A model generated the notes under the pieces. The model was not told the DNA's origin. It did not search any database and saw nothing but the letters and a program-made list of their open reading frames with translations. From Candidatus Bipolaricaulota bacterium (GTDB taxonomy: Bacteria > Bipolaricaulota > Bipolaricaulia > RBG-16-55-9), in NCBI GenBank assembly GCA_018609825.1, contig JAHEOA010000065.1:1-29388 (forward strand): a stretch of DNA of 29,388 nucleotides, in the 5' to 3' direction. The stretch's first letter is position 1. Every line of letters starts with the position of its first letter. Of the stretch, positions 21,814 through 29,388 are shown one piece after another. Both the position numbers and the translations under genes were made by a program.

Positions 21814-23274
21814 TTAACCCTCGGCGTCCTTGCCGATCGGCTCCTCTTCCAGATCGAGGAACCGTCGAATGCGCTGGCGGTACGGCTCGCGGTCGTAGCT
21901 GTTGAACAGCGCCATCCGCATCCGAACCGGGTCGCCGAAGAAGAAGCGCTCGTAGAGCGTCTGGCGCGCGCCGAACGCCGAGACCGTCATGTCCCAAGCC
22001 AAGCGGAAGAGCTTCATCTTGGCCTCGGCGTCCATCGCCCGACCCTGCATGAACTTGTCGACTTTGTCGCCGAGCGGGCCATGCAAATCCCTTTCCGAGA
22101 GCTGGAGGATCATGCCGCCGGCGCCGATCTGTTGCACGATCTCGTTGACCCGTGGATAGAGCATCGGATAGAGGTTGCGCGCGCCGTCGAGCGCCCCGCG
22201 GTTCGGGACCATGAGGCCGTCGTCGTTCGGCTCGGCCTCCTGCTCGGCCCGCGTCCAGAACCCGCGCATCGCCTCCAGGTAAACGATGACCTCGGCGATC
22301 TTCTCCTGAACGTGGCCGAAGACGTCCACGGAGATGCCCTCGGCGAGCAACGACACCAAGCCGAGGAACGCCTCCGTCTTGGCCACCTTGTGGACGACGG
22401 TCTGATGCGCCATATGGTTGAGCGCGTTGGTCGCCGTGTAGGCGCGGTTGACGGCTTCCACGTCCCGACAGATGAAGACGCGCTCCCAGGGGACCAAGGC
22501 GTCGTCGAAGATGCAGATCGCGTCCATCTCCTCGAAGCGACTGGAGGCGGGATGATCGAAGTGCGAATCGCCCGCGATCGGCTCGCGGCAGATGAAGTGG
22601 AGCCCCTCGGTGCTCGTCGGAATCGCGAACGCGACGGCGTATCGGTCGGCGCCCTCCTCGACCTTCAAGACCGTGGAGGGCAGCACGAGGATCTCGTCGG
22701 CGACGGGAAGCGTCGCCAGCATCCGCGCGCCGCGCACGACGACGCCGTCGTCGCGCTCCTCCACGATGCCGACCGGGATGTAGGGATCGGTCTCCGACTG
22801 CTGGGTCATCGACTTGGCCCGGTTGACCTGCGGGTTGGTGAGCGCGTGCGTCGTACAAATGTCCGTGTTGCGGGCAAATTCATAGTAATTCCGCACGTTG
22901 TCGGCGTAGTCGCCGAACGCCTCCGCACAGGCCCCATAGGCCGTCAACACGGCGTTGAGATAGTCGGGCGTGCGCCCCATGAGCCCGAGCGACTCATTGG
23001 CCCAGGTCTTGTAGGCCGCCGAGCGCCGTTGCAGGTCGTCCTTCGTCTCGGGGATCAGGAAACTGGCCCCCGCCCGCTCGCCGTTCGGCTGTTCATACGT
23101 CAGGTCATCTCGGTGTTCGGCGTCGTGCTGGAGGTCGTACAGATGGGCGATCGACTGGACGACGCCCTTCGTGGCGGGGTGCGTCGTCGGGTCATCGATG
23201 CGTTCGCCCTTGAGCCAGAGGTTGGGCGAGCGCTCCCGGAGCGCGTCGATGTAGTCCTGACCTCGTCGTGCCAA
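21814..23274 (-). CDS. hpaB: 4-hydroxyphenylacetate 3-monooxygenase, oxygenase component
   Basis: FADH2-dependent hydroxylase converting 4-hydroxyphenylacetate to 3,4-dihydroxyphenylacetate. 486 aa, full length, acyl-CoA-dehydrogenase-like fold. RNTDICTTHALTNPQ at 135-149 is the family signature. Arg101, Tyr105 (GRTPDYLN) and His143 match the substrate-binding Arg100/Tyr104/His142 of the Thermus enzyme, which favours the phenolic acid substrate over other group D monooxygenases. TTG at 23274 is the chosen start: AAAGGGGG lies about 8 nt upstream and the protein begins with the usual RxGQDYIDALRER. Relatives act on chlorophenols or tyrosine derivatives, but the operon fits hpa. Confidence 0.93.
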   Translation of the reverse strand: MARRGQDYIDALRERSPNLWLKGERIDDPTTHPATKGVVQSIAHLYDLQHDAEHRDDLTYEQPNGERAGASFLIPETKDDLQRRSAAYKTWANESLGLMGRTPDYLNAVLTAYGACAEAFGDYADNVRNYYEFARNTDICTTHALTNPQVNRAKSMTQQSETDPYIPVGIVEERDDGVVVRGARMLATLPVADEILVLPSTVLKVEEGADRYAVAFAIPTSTEGLHFICREPIAGDSHFDHPASSRFEEMDAICIFDDALVPWERVFICRDVEAVNRAYTATNALNHMAHQTVVHKVAKTEAFLGLVSLLAEGISVDVFGHVQEKIAEVIVYLEAMRGFWTRAEQEAEPNDDGLMVPNRGALDGARNLYPMLYPRVNEIVQQIGAGGMILQLSERDLHGPLGDKVDKFMQGRAMDAEAKMKLFRLAWDMTVSAFGARQTLYERFFFGDPVRMRMALFNSYDREPYRQRIRRFLDLEEEPIGKDAEG

Positions 23275-23278
23275 TGCG

Positions 23279-24796
23279 TCAGCCCCCTTTGCCGAATTTC
23301 GGAATGTAGTGCTCGCCGAGCGGCACGCAGACGTTTTTCAATTCCGTATAGAACTCGAACGCGTGATGCCCGCCCTCACGGCTGATCCCCGAGTGCTTCA
23401 TGCCCCCGAAGGGCGTCGGAAGATGTCGGACGTTGTGCGAGTTGACCCAGACCATGCCGGCCTCGATCTTGCCACTGAGCCGATGCGCGCGCTCGGCGTC
23501 CTTGGTCCAGACGTAGGCCGCCAGCCCGTAGCGTGTGTCGTTGGCGATCCTCAGCGCCTCGGCCTCGTCCTTGAACGGGATGGCCGTCAATACGGGGCCG
23601 AAGATCTCCTCGCGCGCGACCGTCATGTCGTTGGTGCCGACGAAGAGCGTCGGGGCGAGGTAGTTGCCCGTATCGCCGACTTGCTGCCCGCCGGCCAAGA
23701 CGTCAGCCCCTTCCCGTTTGCCCTGTTCCAGGAAACCCAGGACGCGGTCGAGATGATCGGGATGGATCAGCGGCCCCACTTCAGTGCCCGGCTCCAACGG
23801 ATGCCCCACGCTCACATTCTTGGCCCGTTGGGCCACCTGACCGACGAAGTCGTCAAAGATCGACTCCTCGACGAGCAACCGAGAATTGGCCGTGCAGCGC
23901 TCGCCGTTGAAGCTGTAGATCTGGAAGACGACGGCGTCGAGCGCGCGTTCCAAGTCGGCATCAGGGAAAACGAGCGCCGGGCTCTTGCCGCCCATCTCCA
24001 ACGACAGTCGTTTCAGTTGATCGGCGCTGTTCTTCATCACGGTCGAGCCCGTGGTCGTCTCGCCGGTGAGCGCGATGAGCGGGACGTCGGGGTGGGCCGT
24101 CAAGGGCGCACCGGCCGTCTCCCCGAAGCCGTGGACGACATTGAAAACCCCAGGCGGGAGGTCAGCCTCTTGCACGATTTCGGCAAACTTCCAAGCCGAT
24201 AACGGGGCCCACTCGGCCGGCTTGTGGATCACGGTGTCTCCCGCGGCCAGTGCCGGCGCGATGCGCCACGTCGACAGCATCATGGGCGCGTTCCAGGGCG
24301 TGATGACCCCCACGGGCCCGATCGGCTGGCGCACGCTGTAGTTGAGGAACGCGTCGTCGACGGGGAAGCTCTGCCCGTCCATGACGTGCTCGGCGTAGTC
24401 GGCATAGAACCGAAAGTTGTCCGCCGAGCGTCCAACCAGCTTTCGGACAATGCGCAGCGCCTGGCCGGCGTCGAGACACTCCAAGACGGCCAACTCGTCG
24501 GCGTGGGCGTCGATCGCGTCAGCGATGCGCAGGAGATAGCGTTTGCGCTCCTTGGCTTGGAGCGTGCTCCAATGCTCGTCGAACGCCCGCTTGGCTGCGA
24601 ACGCGGCTCGGTCGACGTCCTCGGCGTGGCCCTGACAGACCGTTGCCAACGGCTCGTTGTTGGAGGGATCGAGCGTCTCGAACGTCTCGCCCTGTTGTCC
24701 CGCGACGAAGCCGCCGTCGATGAAGTGTTCGGCGGTTGTTGTCGTCAGTCGCCCTCGGACCGAGTCGATGAACGAGCGGTCGATGGCGTCGGTCAT
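23279..24796 (-). CDS. hpaE: 5-carboxymethyl-2-hydroxymuconate semialdehyde dehydrogenase
   Basis: NAD-dependent oxidation of the ring-cleavage product semialdehyde to 5-carboxymethyl-2-hydroxymuconate. 505 aa aldehyde dehydrogenase. Catalytic Cys301 in FNGERCTANSR, general base Glu267 in LEMGGKSP, Asn169 in ITPWNAP; the QPIGPVGVITPWNAPMM stretch and MVWVNSHNVRHLPTPFGG near the end are typical of HpaE. One base separates its start from the hpaG stop, and hpaB starts 4 bp after its end, so translation is coupled along the operon. Clearly distinct from the gbsA-type paralogue at the left of the window. Confidence 0.93.
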   Translation of the reverse strand: MTDAIDRSFIDSVRGRLTTTTAEHFIDGGFVAGQQGETFETLDPSNNEPLATVCQGHAEDVDRAAFAAKRAFDEHWSTLQAKERKRYLLRIADAIDAHADELAVLECLDAGQALRIVRKLVGRSADNFRFYADYAEHVMDGQSFPVDDAFLNYSVRQPIGPVGVITPWNAPMMLSTWRIAPALAAGDTVIHKPAEWAPLSAWKFAEIVQEADLPPGVFNVVHGFGETAGAPLTAHPDVPLIALTGETTTGSTVMKNSADQLKRLSLEMGGKSPALVFPDADLERALDAVVFQIYSFNGERCTANSRLLVEESIFDDFVGQVAQRAKNVSVGHPLEPGTEVGPLIHPDHLDRVLGFLEQGKREGADVLAGGQQVGDTGNYLAPTLFVGTNDMTVAREEIFGPVLTAIPFKDEAEALRIANDTRYGLAAYVWTKDAERAHRLSGKIEAGMVWVNSHNVRHLPTPFGGMKHSGISREGGHHAFEFYTELKNVCVPLGEHYIPKFGKGG

Positions 24797-24797
24797 C

Positions 24798-25547
24798 TCA
24801 GTAGTCGGCCTCCGCGACGATCGGGTTCTCCAACACGCCCAAGTGATCGATCTCCAACCGCATCGTGTCGCCCGGCTGGACGTGCGAGATCCCCTTCGGC
24901 GTGCCCGTCAGGATGACGTCGTCGGGCTCGAGCGTCATGAAGCGGGTGACATACTCCAGAATCTCGGAAATGGCAAAGACGAAGTCGCGCGTGTTACCCG
25001 TCTGCCGATGCTCCCCGTTCACGAACGCCCTCAGTTCCAACTCATGCGGGTCCGGAATCTCGTCGGCGGTGACCAGATACGGCCCGAGGGGTCCGAAACT
25101 GTCCCAGCCCTTGGCCTTGATCGGGGGTCGGTACATGTTGCCGACGAAGTCCCGAACCGTGACGTCGTTGGCGACGGTGTAGCCGCGCACGAAGTCCATG
25201 GCGTCCTGGGCGCGGACGCCTTTCATCGCGTGTCCGATCACGACCGCCAGCTCGCACTCGTAGTGCATGTACTCGGCGCCCTCGGGATACATCACGGGGG
25301 CTTTATGGGGAATCAACGCGCTCGGCGGCTTCAAGAACAACACCGGATGATCCGGCAGGTCGATGGCGAGCTCGTCGGCGTGGTCGCGGTAGTTGAGCGC
25401 CAGGCCGAGCACCTTGCCAGGCTCGAAGGGCAGCAGATAGTCGACCTCGTCCGGATCGTGCGCGTGGCCGGATTCGTCGATCAGCTGCCCGTCGTAGACT
25501 TGGGCGTGATGAACGCGACCGTGCTTGCGGAAGCGGGCGATCTTCAC
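24798..25547 (-). CDS. hpaG: Fumarylacetoacetate-hydrolase-family isomerase/decarboxylase
   Basis: Predicted to decarboxylate and/or isomerise the 5-oxopent-3-ene-1,2,5-tricarboxylate intermediate of the homoprotocatechuate pathway. 249 aa, one FAH domain: LALNYRDHADE (49-59), FLKPPSALIPH (71-81), metal ligands Glu97 and Glu99 (YECELAVVIG) and Asp128 (VANDVTVRD), DVILTGTPKGI towards the end. Enteric HpaG is a tandem fusion of two such domains; only one copy is present here. GTG at 25547 is chosen because the FAH domain begins there and the codon overlaps the preceding stop (GTGA). A longer frame to 25655 lies wholly within the upstream gene and adds no domain. Confidence 0.85.
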   Translation of the reverse strand: MKIARFRKHGRVHHAQVYDGQLIDESGHAHDPDEVDYLLPFEPGKVLGLALNYRDHADELAIDLPDHPVLFLKPPSALIPHKAPVMYPEGAEYMHYECELAVVIGHAMKGVRAQDAMDFVRGYTVANDVTVRDFVGNMYRPPIKAKGWDSFGPLGPYLVTADEIPDPHELELRAFVNGEHRQTGNTRDFVFAISEILEYVTRFMTLEPDDVILTGTPKGISHVQPGDTMRLEIDHLGVLENPIVAEADY

Positions 25548-26458
25548 GGGCGCACCACGCTCCCTTCCGGCTGTTCCAGCAGTCCGTAGGATTCGGCCAT
25601 CTGTTGCAATCGCTCCTCGTTCTCCAAGGTCGTCGGCCCCAGCGGAAGCCGCCATTCCTTCTCAATCAAGCCCATCCACGCGAGGACGGTTTTCAGCGGA
25701 ATCGGGTTGGTGTCCCAGAAGATCGCCTCGTTGGCCGCCAAGAGCCGATAGTGGAGCTCGCGGGCCTGCCCCAATTCTCCCGACTTCACGTGATCGTAGA
25801 TCTGGGCCATCTCGCGCGGCAGCCAGTTCGCCGTGGCAGCCACCATCCCGTGCCCTCCGAGCGCAAGCATGGGGTAGGTCAGGGATTCGAGCCCGCAGAA
25901 GACCTTGAAATCGCGACCGCAGAGTTTCAGCGTCCAGGAGACGGCGTCGAGGTCCTTCACCGAATGCTTCACACCAACGATATTGGAGAAGTCGCCCGAC
26001 AGCCGCGCGAGCGTCGACGGCTCCAGGCTGACGGCCGCGCGACCCGGAATGTTGTAGAGCACCAACGGAAGATCGGGAACAGCTTGAGCCACGCGGGCAA
26101 AGAAGTCGTACAGGCCCTGTTGATTCGGCTTGACGTAGTAGGGCACGATGACAAGAGCCGCTTCGGCTCCCGCCTCCTGGGCGAATTGGGTTAATCGTAG
26201 CATCTCGTCGACGTTGACGCTGCCGGTGCCCGCCAACACGGGCACCCGCCCGCGAACGACCTCGACCGTGTGCCGAATGAGCTGTTCGCGCTCGGCGGTC
26301 GACAGCGCCGCCGGCTCGCCCGTCGTGCCGCCGACACTGACCCCATGCGAGCCGGCGCCGATCTGGCGATCAATCAGCCGGGTGAGCGCGGATTCGTCGA
26401 TCTGGCCGTTCTTGAACGGCGTGACGATGGGCGCAATCGAGCCTTCCAGTTGCCCCAC
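25544..26458 (-). CDS. DapA-family pyruvate-dependent aldolase
   Basis: Class I (Schiff-base) lyase of the dihydrodipicolinate synthase/N-acetylneuraminate lyase superfamily. 304 aa. Seen: SVGGTTGEPAALSTAER (41-57) for pyruvate binding, Tyr107/108 (VPYYVKP), Tyr135 and Arg140 in YNIPGRA, Schiff-base Lys164 in GVKHSVKD. As first gene of the hpa operon, with its stop overlapping the hpaG start, it may cleave 2,4-dihydroxyhept-2-ene-1,7-dioate to pyruvate and succinate semialdehyde in place of HpaI. Lysine-pathway DapA is the alternative. Start: GTG at 26458 with AAAGGAGG 12 nt upstream; the longer ATG at 26515 lies over the -10 of the predicted promoter and is rejected. Confidence 0.8.
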   Translation of the reverse strand: MGQLEGSIAPIVTPFKNGQIDESALTRLIDRQIGAGSHGVSVGGTTGEPAALSTAEREQLIRHTVEVVRGRVPVLAGTGSVNVDEMLRLTQFAQEAGAEAALVIVPYYVKPNQQGLYDFFARVAQAVPDLPLVLYNIPGRAAVSLEPSTLARLSGDFSNIVGVKHSVKDLDAVSWTLKLCGRDFKVFCGLESLTYPMLALGGHGMVAATANWLPREMAQIYDHVKSGELGQARELHYRLLAANEAIFWDTNPIPLKTVLAWMGLIEKEWRLPLGPTTLENEERLQQMAESYGLLEQPEGSVVRP

Positions 26459-26513
26459 GATGGCGGGCGGCCTCCTTTCGCGGCATGCCGATCCCCCGTA
26501 TTCCGCGGCGGGC

Positions 26514-26543
26514 ATCGTAGACCGGAACGGCCAAATTCGTCAA
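26514..26543 (-). promoter_or_regulatory. Promoter of the hpa operon
   Basis: Minus strand TTGACG (26543-26538), 18 nt, TACGAT (26519-26514). A start near 26507 would precede the AAAGGAGG site (26478-26471) of the first gene. No obvious operator is seen and no regulator gene adjoins. Confidence 0.5.
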
Positions 26544-26622
26544 CTGTTCTGGAAAATCGGATGAGGTAGTCGGATGTCGGGACGGGGCCCATCGGGTACA
26601 CTGGGGCGGAGGTGTTGCCCGG

Positions 26623-27498
26623 ATGCTTATCGGCTGCCATCTCTCCATCGCCGGCGGGCTCCACAAGGCGATCGAGCGCGCCGAGGCCTTGGAGACGAAC
26701 GCGCTGCAGATCTTCTCCCACAACGCCCGCAGCTGGACCATGAAGCCGCTCGACAACCAGGAGCCCCACCAATTTCAAGAGAATCAGCAGAACGGACCCG
26801 TTGATTACGTCGTGATCCACACGAGCTATCTGATCAACTTGGCCTCCCCCAAGGAAGACGTCTATGCGAAATCCGTCGACGCGCTCGCGAAGGAGATCGA
26901 ACGGGCCGGCTTGCTCGGCATTCCCCACGTCAACACGCACGTCGGCAAGCACCTGGAGGCCGGCGTCGACGCCGGAATTGACACGATCATCGGCGCGATC
27001 AACGCCGTCCTCGACAGCGACGTGGCGCAGCAGCATCCCGACGTGATGATCGTGTTGGAGAACGACGCAGGCCAAGGGACGGCCCTCGGCTCGACGTTCG
27101 ATGAGCTCGGCCGGGTCATCGACGGCGTCGATCGCGACGACCGGCTGGCTGTCTGCTTCGACACCTGCCACGGTCTGGCGGCCGGCTATGACTTCCGCAG
27201 CGACGATGGCCTCGACGACATGCTGGCCGAAATCGACGACACCGTCGGCCTGGATCGTCTGGTGCTGCTGCACGTCAACGACTCGAAGCATCCGCTGGGA
27301 TCGTTCAAGGATCGCCACGAGCACATCGGCCGCGGGCACATCGGCTTGGACGGGTTCCGGCCGATCGTCAATCATCCGCAGACGCGCGATCTGCCGTTTG
27401 TGTTAGAAACGCCCAAGGAGGACAGCGAGGCCGAGAAACTGGACTCGAACATGGACCCGATCAACCTTCAGGCCATCCGAGACCTGCGGGAGGCGTGA
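26623..27498 (+). CDS. nfo: Endonuclease IV (AP endonuclease)
   Basis: Cuts DNA 5' to abasic sites in base-excision repair; three-zinc TIM-barrel enzyme. 291 aa. All metal ligands map one-to-one on the E. coli enzyme: His66 (VIHTSYLINLASP), His106 (NTHVGKH), Glu146 (VLENDAGQG), Asp180 and His183 (FDTCHGLAAGYD), His217 (LLHVNDSK), Asp230 and His232 (FKDRHEHIGRG), Glu262 (VLETPK). GGAGG at 26608-26612 precedes the ATG, and TACACT at 26597-26602 may be its -10, without a clear -35. Divergent from the hpa operon. Confidence 0.96.
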   Translation: MLIGCHLSIAGGLHKAIERAEALETNALQIFSHNARSWTMKPLDNQEPHQFQENQQNGPVDYVVIHTSYLINLASPKEDVYAKSVDALAKEIERAGLLGIPHVNTHVGKHLEAGVDAGIDTIIGAINAVLDSDVAQQHPDVMIVLENDAGQGTALGSTFDELGRVIDGVDRDDRLAVCFDTCHGLAAGYDFRSDDGLDDMLAEIDDTVGLDRLVLLHVNDSKHPLGSFKDRHEHIGRGHIGLDGFRPIVNHPQTRDLPFVLETPKEDSEAEKLDSNMDPINLQAIRDLREA

Positions 27499-27591
27499 TA
27501 CCGTACGGTCGCTTGGCCCAAGGCCGACGTGCGCGCTAAGCTCGTCGGCGAGACCCAACGGCCGGACCGGCTATTCAACGGGAGGGATACG

Positions 27592-28260
27592 ATGAAGCTC
27601 TTCGTGGACACGGCGCATCTGGACGAGATCAAGCAGGCGGCCGACTGGGGCGTCCTCGACGGCGTCACCACCAACCCGTCGCTCTTGCCCAAGGAGATGG
27701 AACGGACGGGCATGGACTATCGCGCGATCCTCCACGAGATCTGTGAGATCGTCGACGGGCCGGTCAGCGGCGAGGTGGTCGCGACGGACTATGAAGGGAT
27801 GATGAAGGAGGCCCACGACCTCGCCACCATCCACGACCACGTGATCGTCAAAATCCCCATGTTGCCCGATGGGATGAAGGCCGTGAGCCGTCTCAGCGAC
27901 GACGGGATCCGCACCAACGTCACGCTGGTGTTCTCGCCCAGCCAGGCGATGTTGGCCGCAAAGGCCGGAGCAACCTACGTCTCCCCCTTCGTCGGTCGCA
28001 TTGACGACAAGAGCGGGGACGGCATGGAGGTCGTCTCCCAGATTGTCGGGATCTTCGAGACCTACAACGTCCAGACCGAGGTCCTCGCCGCCAGCATTCG
28101 CCATCCGCTGCACGTGGTCCAAGCCGCCGAGCTCGGCGCGGACATCGCCACGATGCCCTTCGGCGTCCTGGAGAAGATGTTCCAGCACCCGCTCACCGAC
28201 ATCGGCCTGGACAAATTCCTCAAGGACTGGGAGCAGGCTCAGGCCGAGATCGCCGCCTGA
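27592..28260 (+). CDS. tal: Small transaldolase / fructose-6-phosphate aldolase (TalC/FSA type)
   Basis: Class I aldolase of the short (~220 aa) transaldolase subfamily, acting on dihydroxyacetone-unit transfer in the pentose phosphate pathway or on fructose 6-phosphate cleavage. 222 aa. [16 protein letters not shown] opening, GVTTNPSLL (24-32), Schiff-base Lys87 in [40 protein letters not shown], and [21 protein letters not shown] are all family hallmarks. Start fixed by CGGGAGGGA (27579-27587), 4 nt before the ATG at 27592; the earlier in-frame GTG lacks such a site. Transaldolase and FSA activities cannot be separated from the sequence alone. Confidence 0.92.
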   Translation: MKLFVDTAHLDEIKQAADWGVLDGVTTNPSLLPKEMERTGMDYRAILHEICEIVDGPVSGEVVATDYEGMMKEAHDLATIHDHVIVKIPMLPDGMKAVSRLSDDGIRTNVTLVFSPSQAMLAAKAGATYVSPFVGRIDDKSGDGMEVVSQIVGIFETYNVQTEVLAASIRHPLHVVQAAELGADIATMPFGVLEKMFQHPLTDIGLDKFLKDWEQAQAEIAA

Positions 28261-28277
28261 GCCGCCCGTAACGCGAG

Positions 28278-29388
28278 GTGGGAGCCAAAGCGCGCCGCTG
28301 GGGCCAGCGCTTGCGAAATCCCTTGGGCACCATCCGCAACGCCATCCGACTGGGCCGCATCTCAGGGATCGAGATCGGTCTGGATTACTCCTGGTTCGTG
28401 ATCTTCGCACTGGCCACATACATCTTCGCCACCAACGGGCTGCCGCTGGCCTACCCGCAGTGGAGCGAGACGGCCTATTGGAGCACCGGCGTGGCGATCA
28501 GCCTGCTGTTCTTCGCCTCGATTCTGGCCCACGAACTGGGGCACAGCCTCGTGGCGATCCGCACCGGCACGCCGGTGCGCAGCATCACGCTGTTCATCTT
28601 CGGCGGGGTGGCCGGCATGGCCCGCGAGCCGGGACGGGCGCTGCACGAGTTCCTCATCGCCGTCGCCGGGCCGCTGGTGAGCCTCGGCCTGGCGGCGCTG
28701 TTCTTCGGGCTGTTCCAGATCGCGCCGGTCAACACGCCATTGGCCGCGCTCGCTCAGTTTCTGGCCGTGATCAACTTCGTGGTCGCGGCCTTCAACATGC
28801 TGCCCGGGTTTCCCATGGACGGCGGGCGCGTCCTGCGGGCCGCGCTGTGGGGCCTCAAGGGCGACCTGCTCTGGTCGACCAAGGTCGCCACCTGGATCGG
28901 GCGCGGGATGGCGTACGCGCTCATGGCCTGGGGCGTCTACATGGCGGTTATCGCGGGCCAGTGGGGCGCCGGGCTCTGGCGGGTCCTGATCGCAACGTTC
29001 ATCCACACCGCCGCCGTGCGCAGTTACCAACAAGTGGCGTTTCTGGCCAAGCTCCGCCGACGCCGCGTCGGCGAGGTCATGAGCCCGGCTCCCGCGTCGC
29101 TGCCGGCTGACGTGAGCGTGGCGGACGTGGTGGGCAACGACCTCCGGTGGGGCAGCCAACCGGCCTGGCCCGTGGTGGAGAACGGCACGACGCTCGGGCC
29201 CTTGACCCGCGACGACCTTCATGCCGTCCCTTGGGAGACGCGGGCCGGCACGGCGGTCGCGGAGATCCTGCCGACCCGGCGGCCGACGCTCGTGGCGGAT
29301 GTGGACGACACGCTGGCCGACGTCTTCCAGCGCCTGGACGACCAACAGCTCGTCGTCGTCACGGACACCGATTGCGTCGTCGGCGTGA
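28278..29388 (+). CDS. Site-2 protease family zinc metalloprotease with CBS sequence (3'-partial)
   Basis: Intramembrane metalloprotease of peptidase family M50 (SpoIVFB/Rip3-like group with C-terminal CBS domains). 370 codons are visible and the frame runs off the right edge; the TGA at the last three bases is in another frame. Zinc motif HELGH at 85-89 in a membrane helix, and the third ligand Asp181 in NMLPGFPMDGGR (173-184). Hydrophobic helices lie at ~37-52, 70-92, 122-147, 158-175 and 205-240. From ~247 (RRVGEVMSP) the protein becomes soluble and CBS-like, with a second CBS start at VAEILPTRRPTLV. GTG at 28278 is the earliest in-frame start, 17 bp after the transaldolase stop; its ribosome site is weak. 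Substrate unknown. Confidence 0.88.
   Translation, partial: MGAKARRWGQRLRNPLGTIRNAIRLGRISGIEIGLDYSWFVIFALATYIFATNGLPLAYPQWSETAYWSTGVAISLLFFASILAHELGHSLVAIRTGTPVRSITLFIFGGVAGMAREPGRALHEFLIAVAGPLVSLGLAALFFGLFQIAPVNTPLAALAQFLAVINFVVAAFNMLPGFPMDGGRVLRAALWGLKGDLLWSTKVATWIGRGMAYALMAWGVYMAVIAGQWGAGLWRVLIATFIHTAAVRSYQQVAFLAKLRRRRVGEVMSPAPASLPADVSVADVVGNDLRWGSQPAWPVVENGTTLGPLTRDDLHAVPWETRAGTAVAEILPTRRPTLVADVDDTLADVFQRLDDQQLVVVTDTDCVVGV

Noticed and set aside
27500..27523. Two short palindromes (ACCGTACGGT and CTTGGCCCAAG) between nfo and the transaldolase gene
   Set aside because: Too short and lacking a T tract for a terminator; no evidence for a binding site beyond symmetry.
29386..29388. TGA at the very end of the window as stop of the last gene
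   Set aside because: The site-2 protease frame uses codons starting at 28278; the final TGA is in another frame, so the gene continues beyond the window.

Overview
GC-rich bacterial chromosome segment, densely packed on both strands, with no phage, IS, CRISPR, tRNA or rRNA signal. Most of it reads as core genome plus a few catabolic modules. The type of sigma-70 factor (short acidic N-terminus directly followed by region 1.2), the Bacillus-like gbsAB choline module, the type I homoprotocatechuate dioxygenase and the frequent GTG/TTG starts would fit a deep-branching, Gram-positive-like phylum such as Chloroflexota. This placement is inference; no marker in the window settles it.

Layout. (1) 2-3548, +: the end of a ProW/OpuAB-type betaine/choline ABC permease (cut by the window edge), gbsA (betaine aldehyde dehydrogenase) and gbsB (iron-type choline dehydrogenase): uptake and oxidation of choline to glycine betaine. 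(2) 3558-4922: a CGNR zinc-finger regulator divergent from a LysE-type exporter. Their overlapping promoters carry three copies of a TTGAC-N-AGTTAA-like motif, a likely self-contained sensor/exporter switch. (3) 5209-5670: a small helical lipoprotein with a hairpin in its leader. (4) 10688-5780, -: two tandem, exported right-handed beta-helix repeat proteins (800 and 827 aa), the second with a C-terminal membrane anchor. They are the least understood genes here. (5) 11081-12554, +: pdxS-pdxT (PLP synthase) behind a clear promoter. (6) 12576-20285, +: a tightly packed housekeeping run comF, MBL hydrolase, dnaG, rpoD, miaA (divergent), nnr (NAD(P)HX repair), a 48-aa HicB-like mini-ORF, tatD. (7) 26458-20360, -: a six-gene operon for homoprotocatechuate (4-hydroxyphenylacetate) degradation: a DapA-family aldolase, hpaG, hpaE, hpaB, hpaC, hpaD, behind a recognisable promoter. 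(8) 26623-29388, +: nfo (endonuclease IV), a small transaldolase/FSA, and a site-2 protease with CBS sequence that runs off the right edge.

How they work together: HpaBC hydroxylates 4-hydroxyphenylacetate, HpaD cleaves the ring, HpaE oxidises the semialdehyde and HpaG decarboxylates it. The expected HpaF isomerase, HpaH hydratase and HpaI aldolase are not in the window; the DapA-like protein, translationally overlapping hpaG, is the obvious candidate for the aldolase step. The most interesting leads are the operator array at 4177-4257, the beta-helix pair, the HicB-like mini-ORF, the unusual metal-site residues of GbsB and the divergent MiaA.
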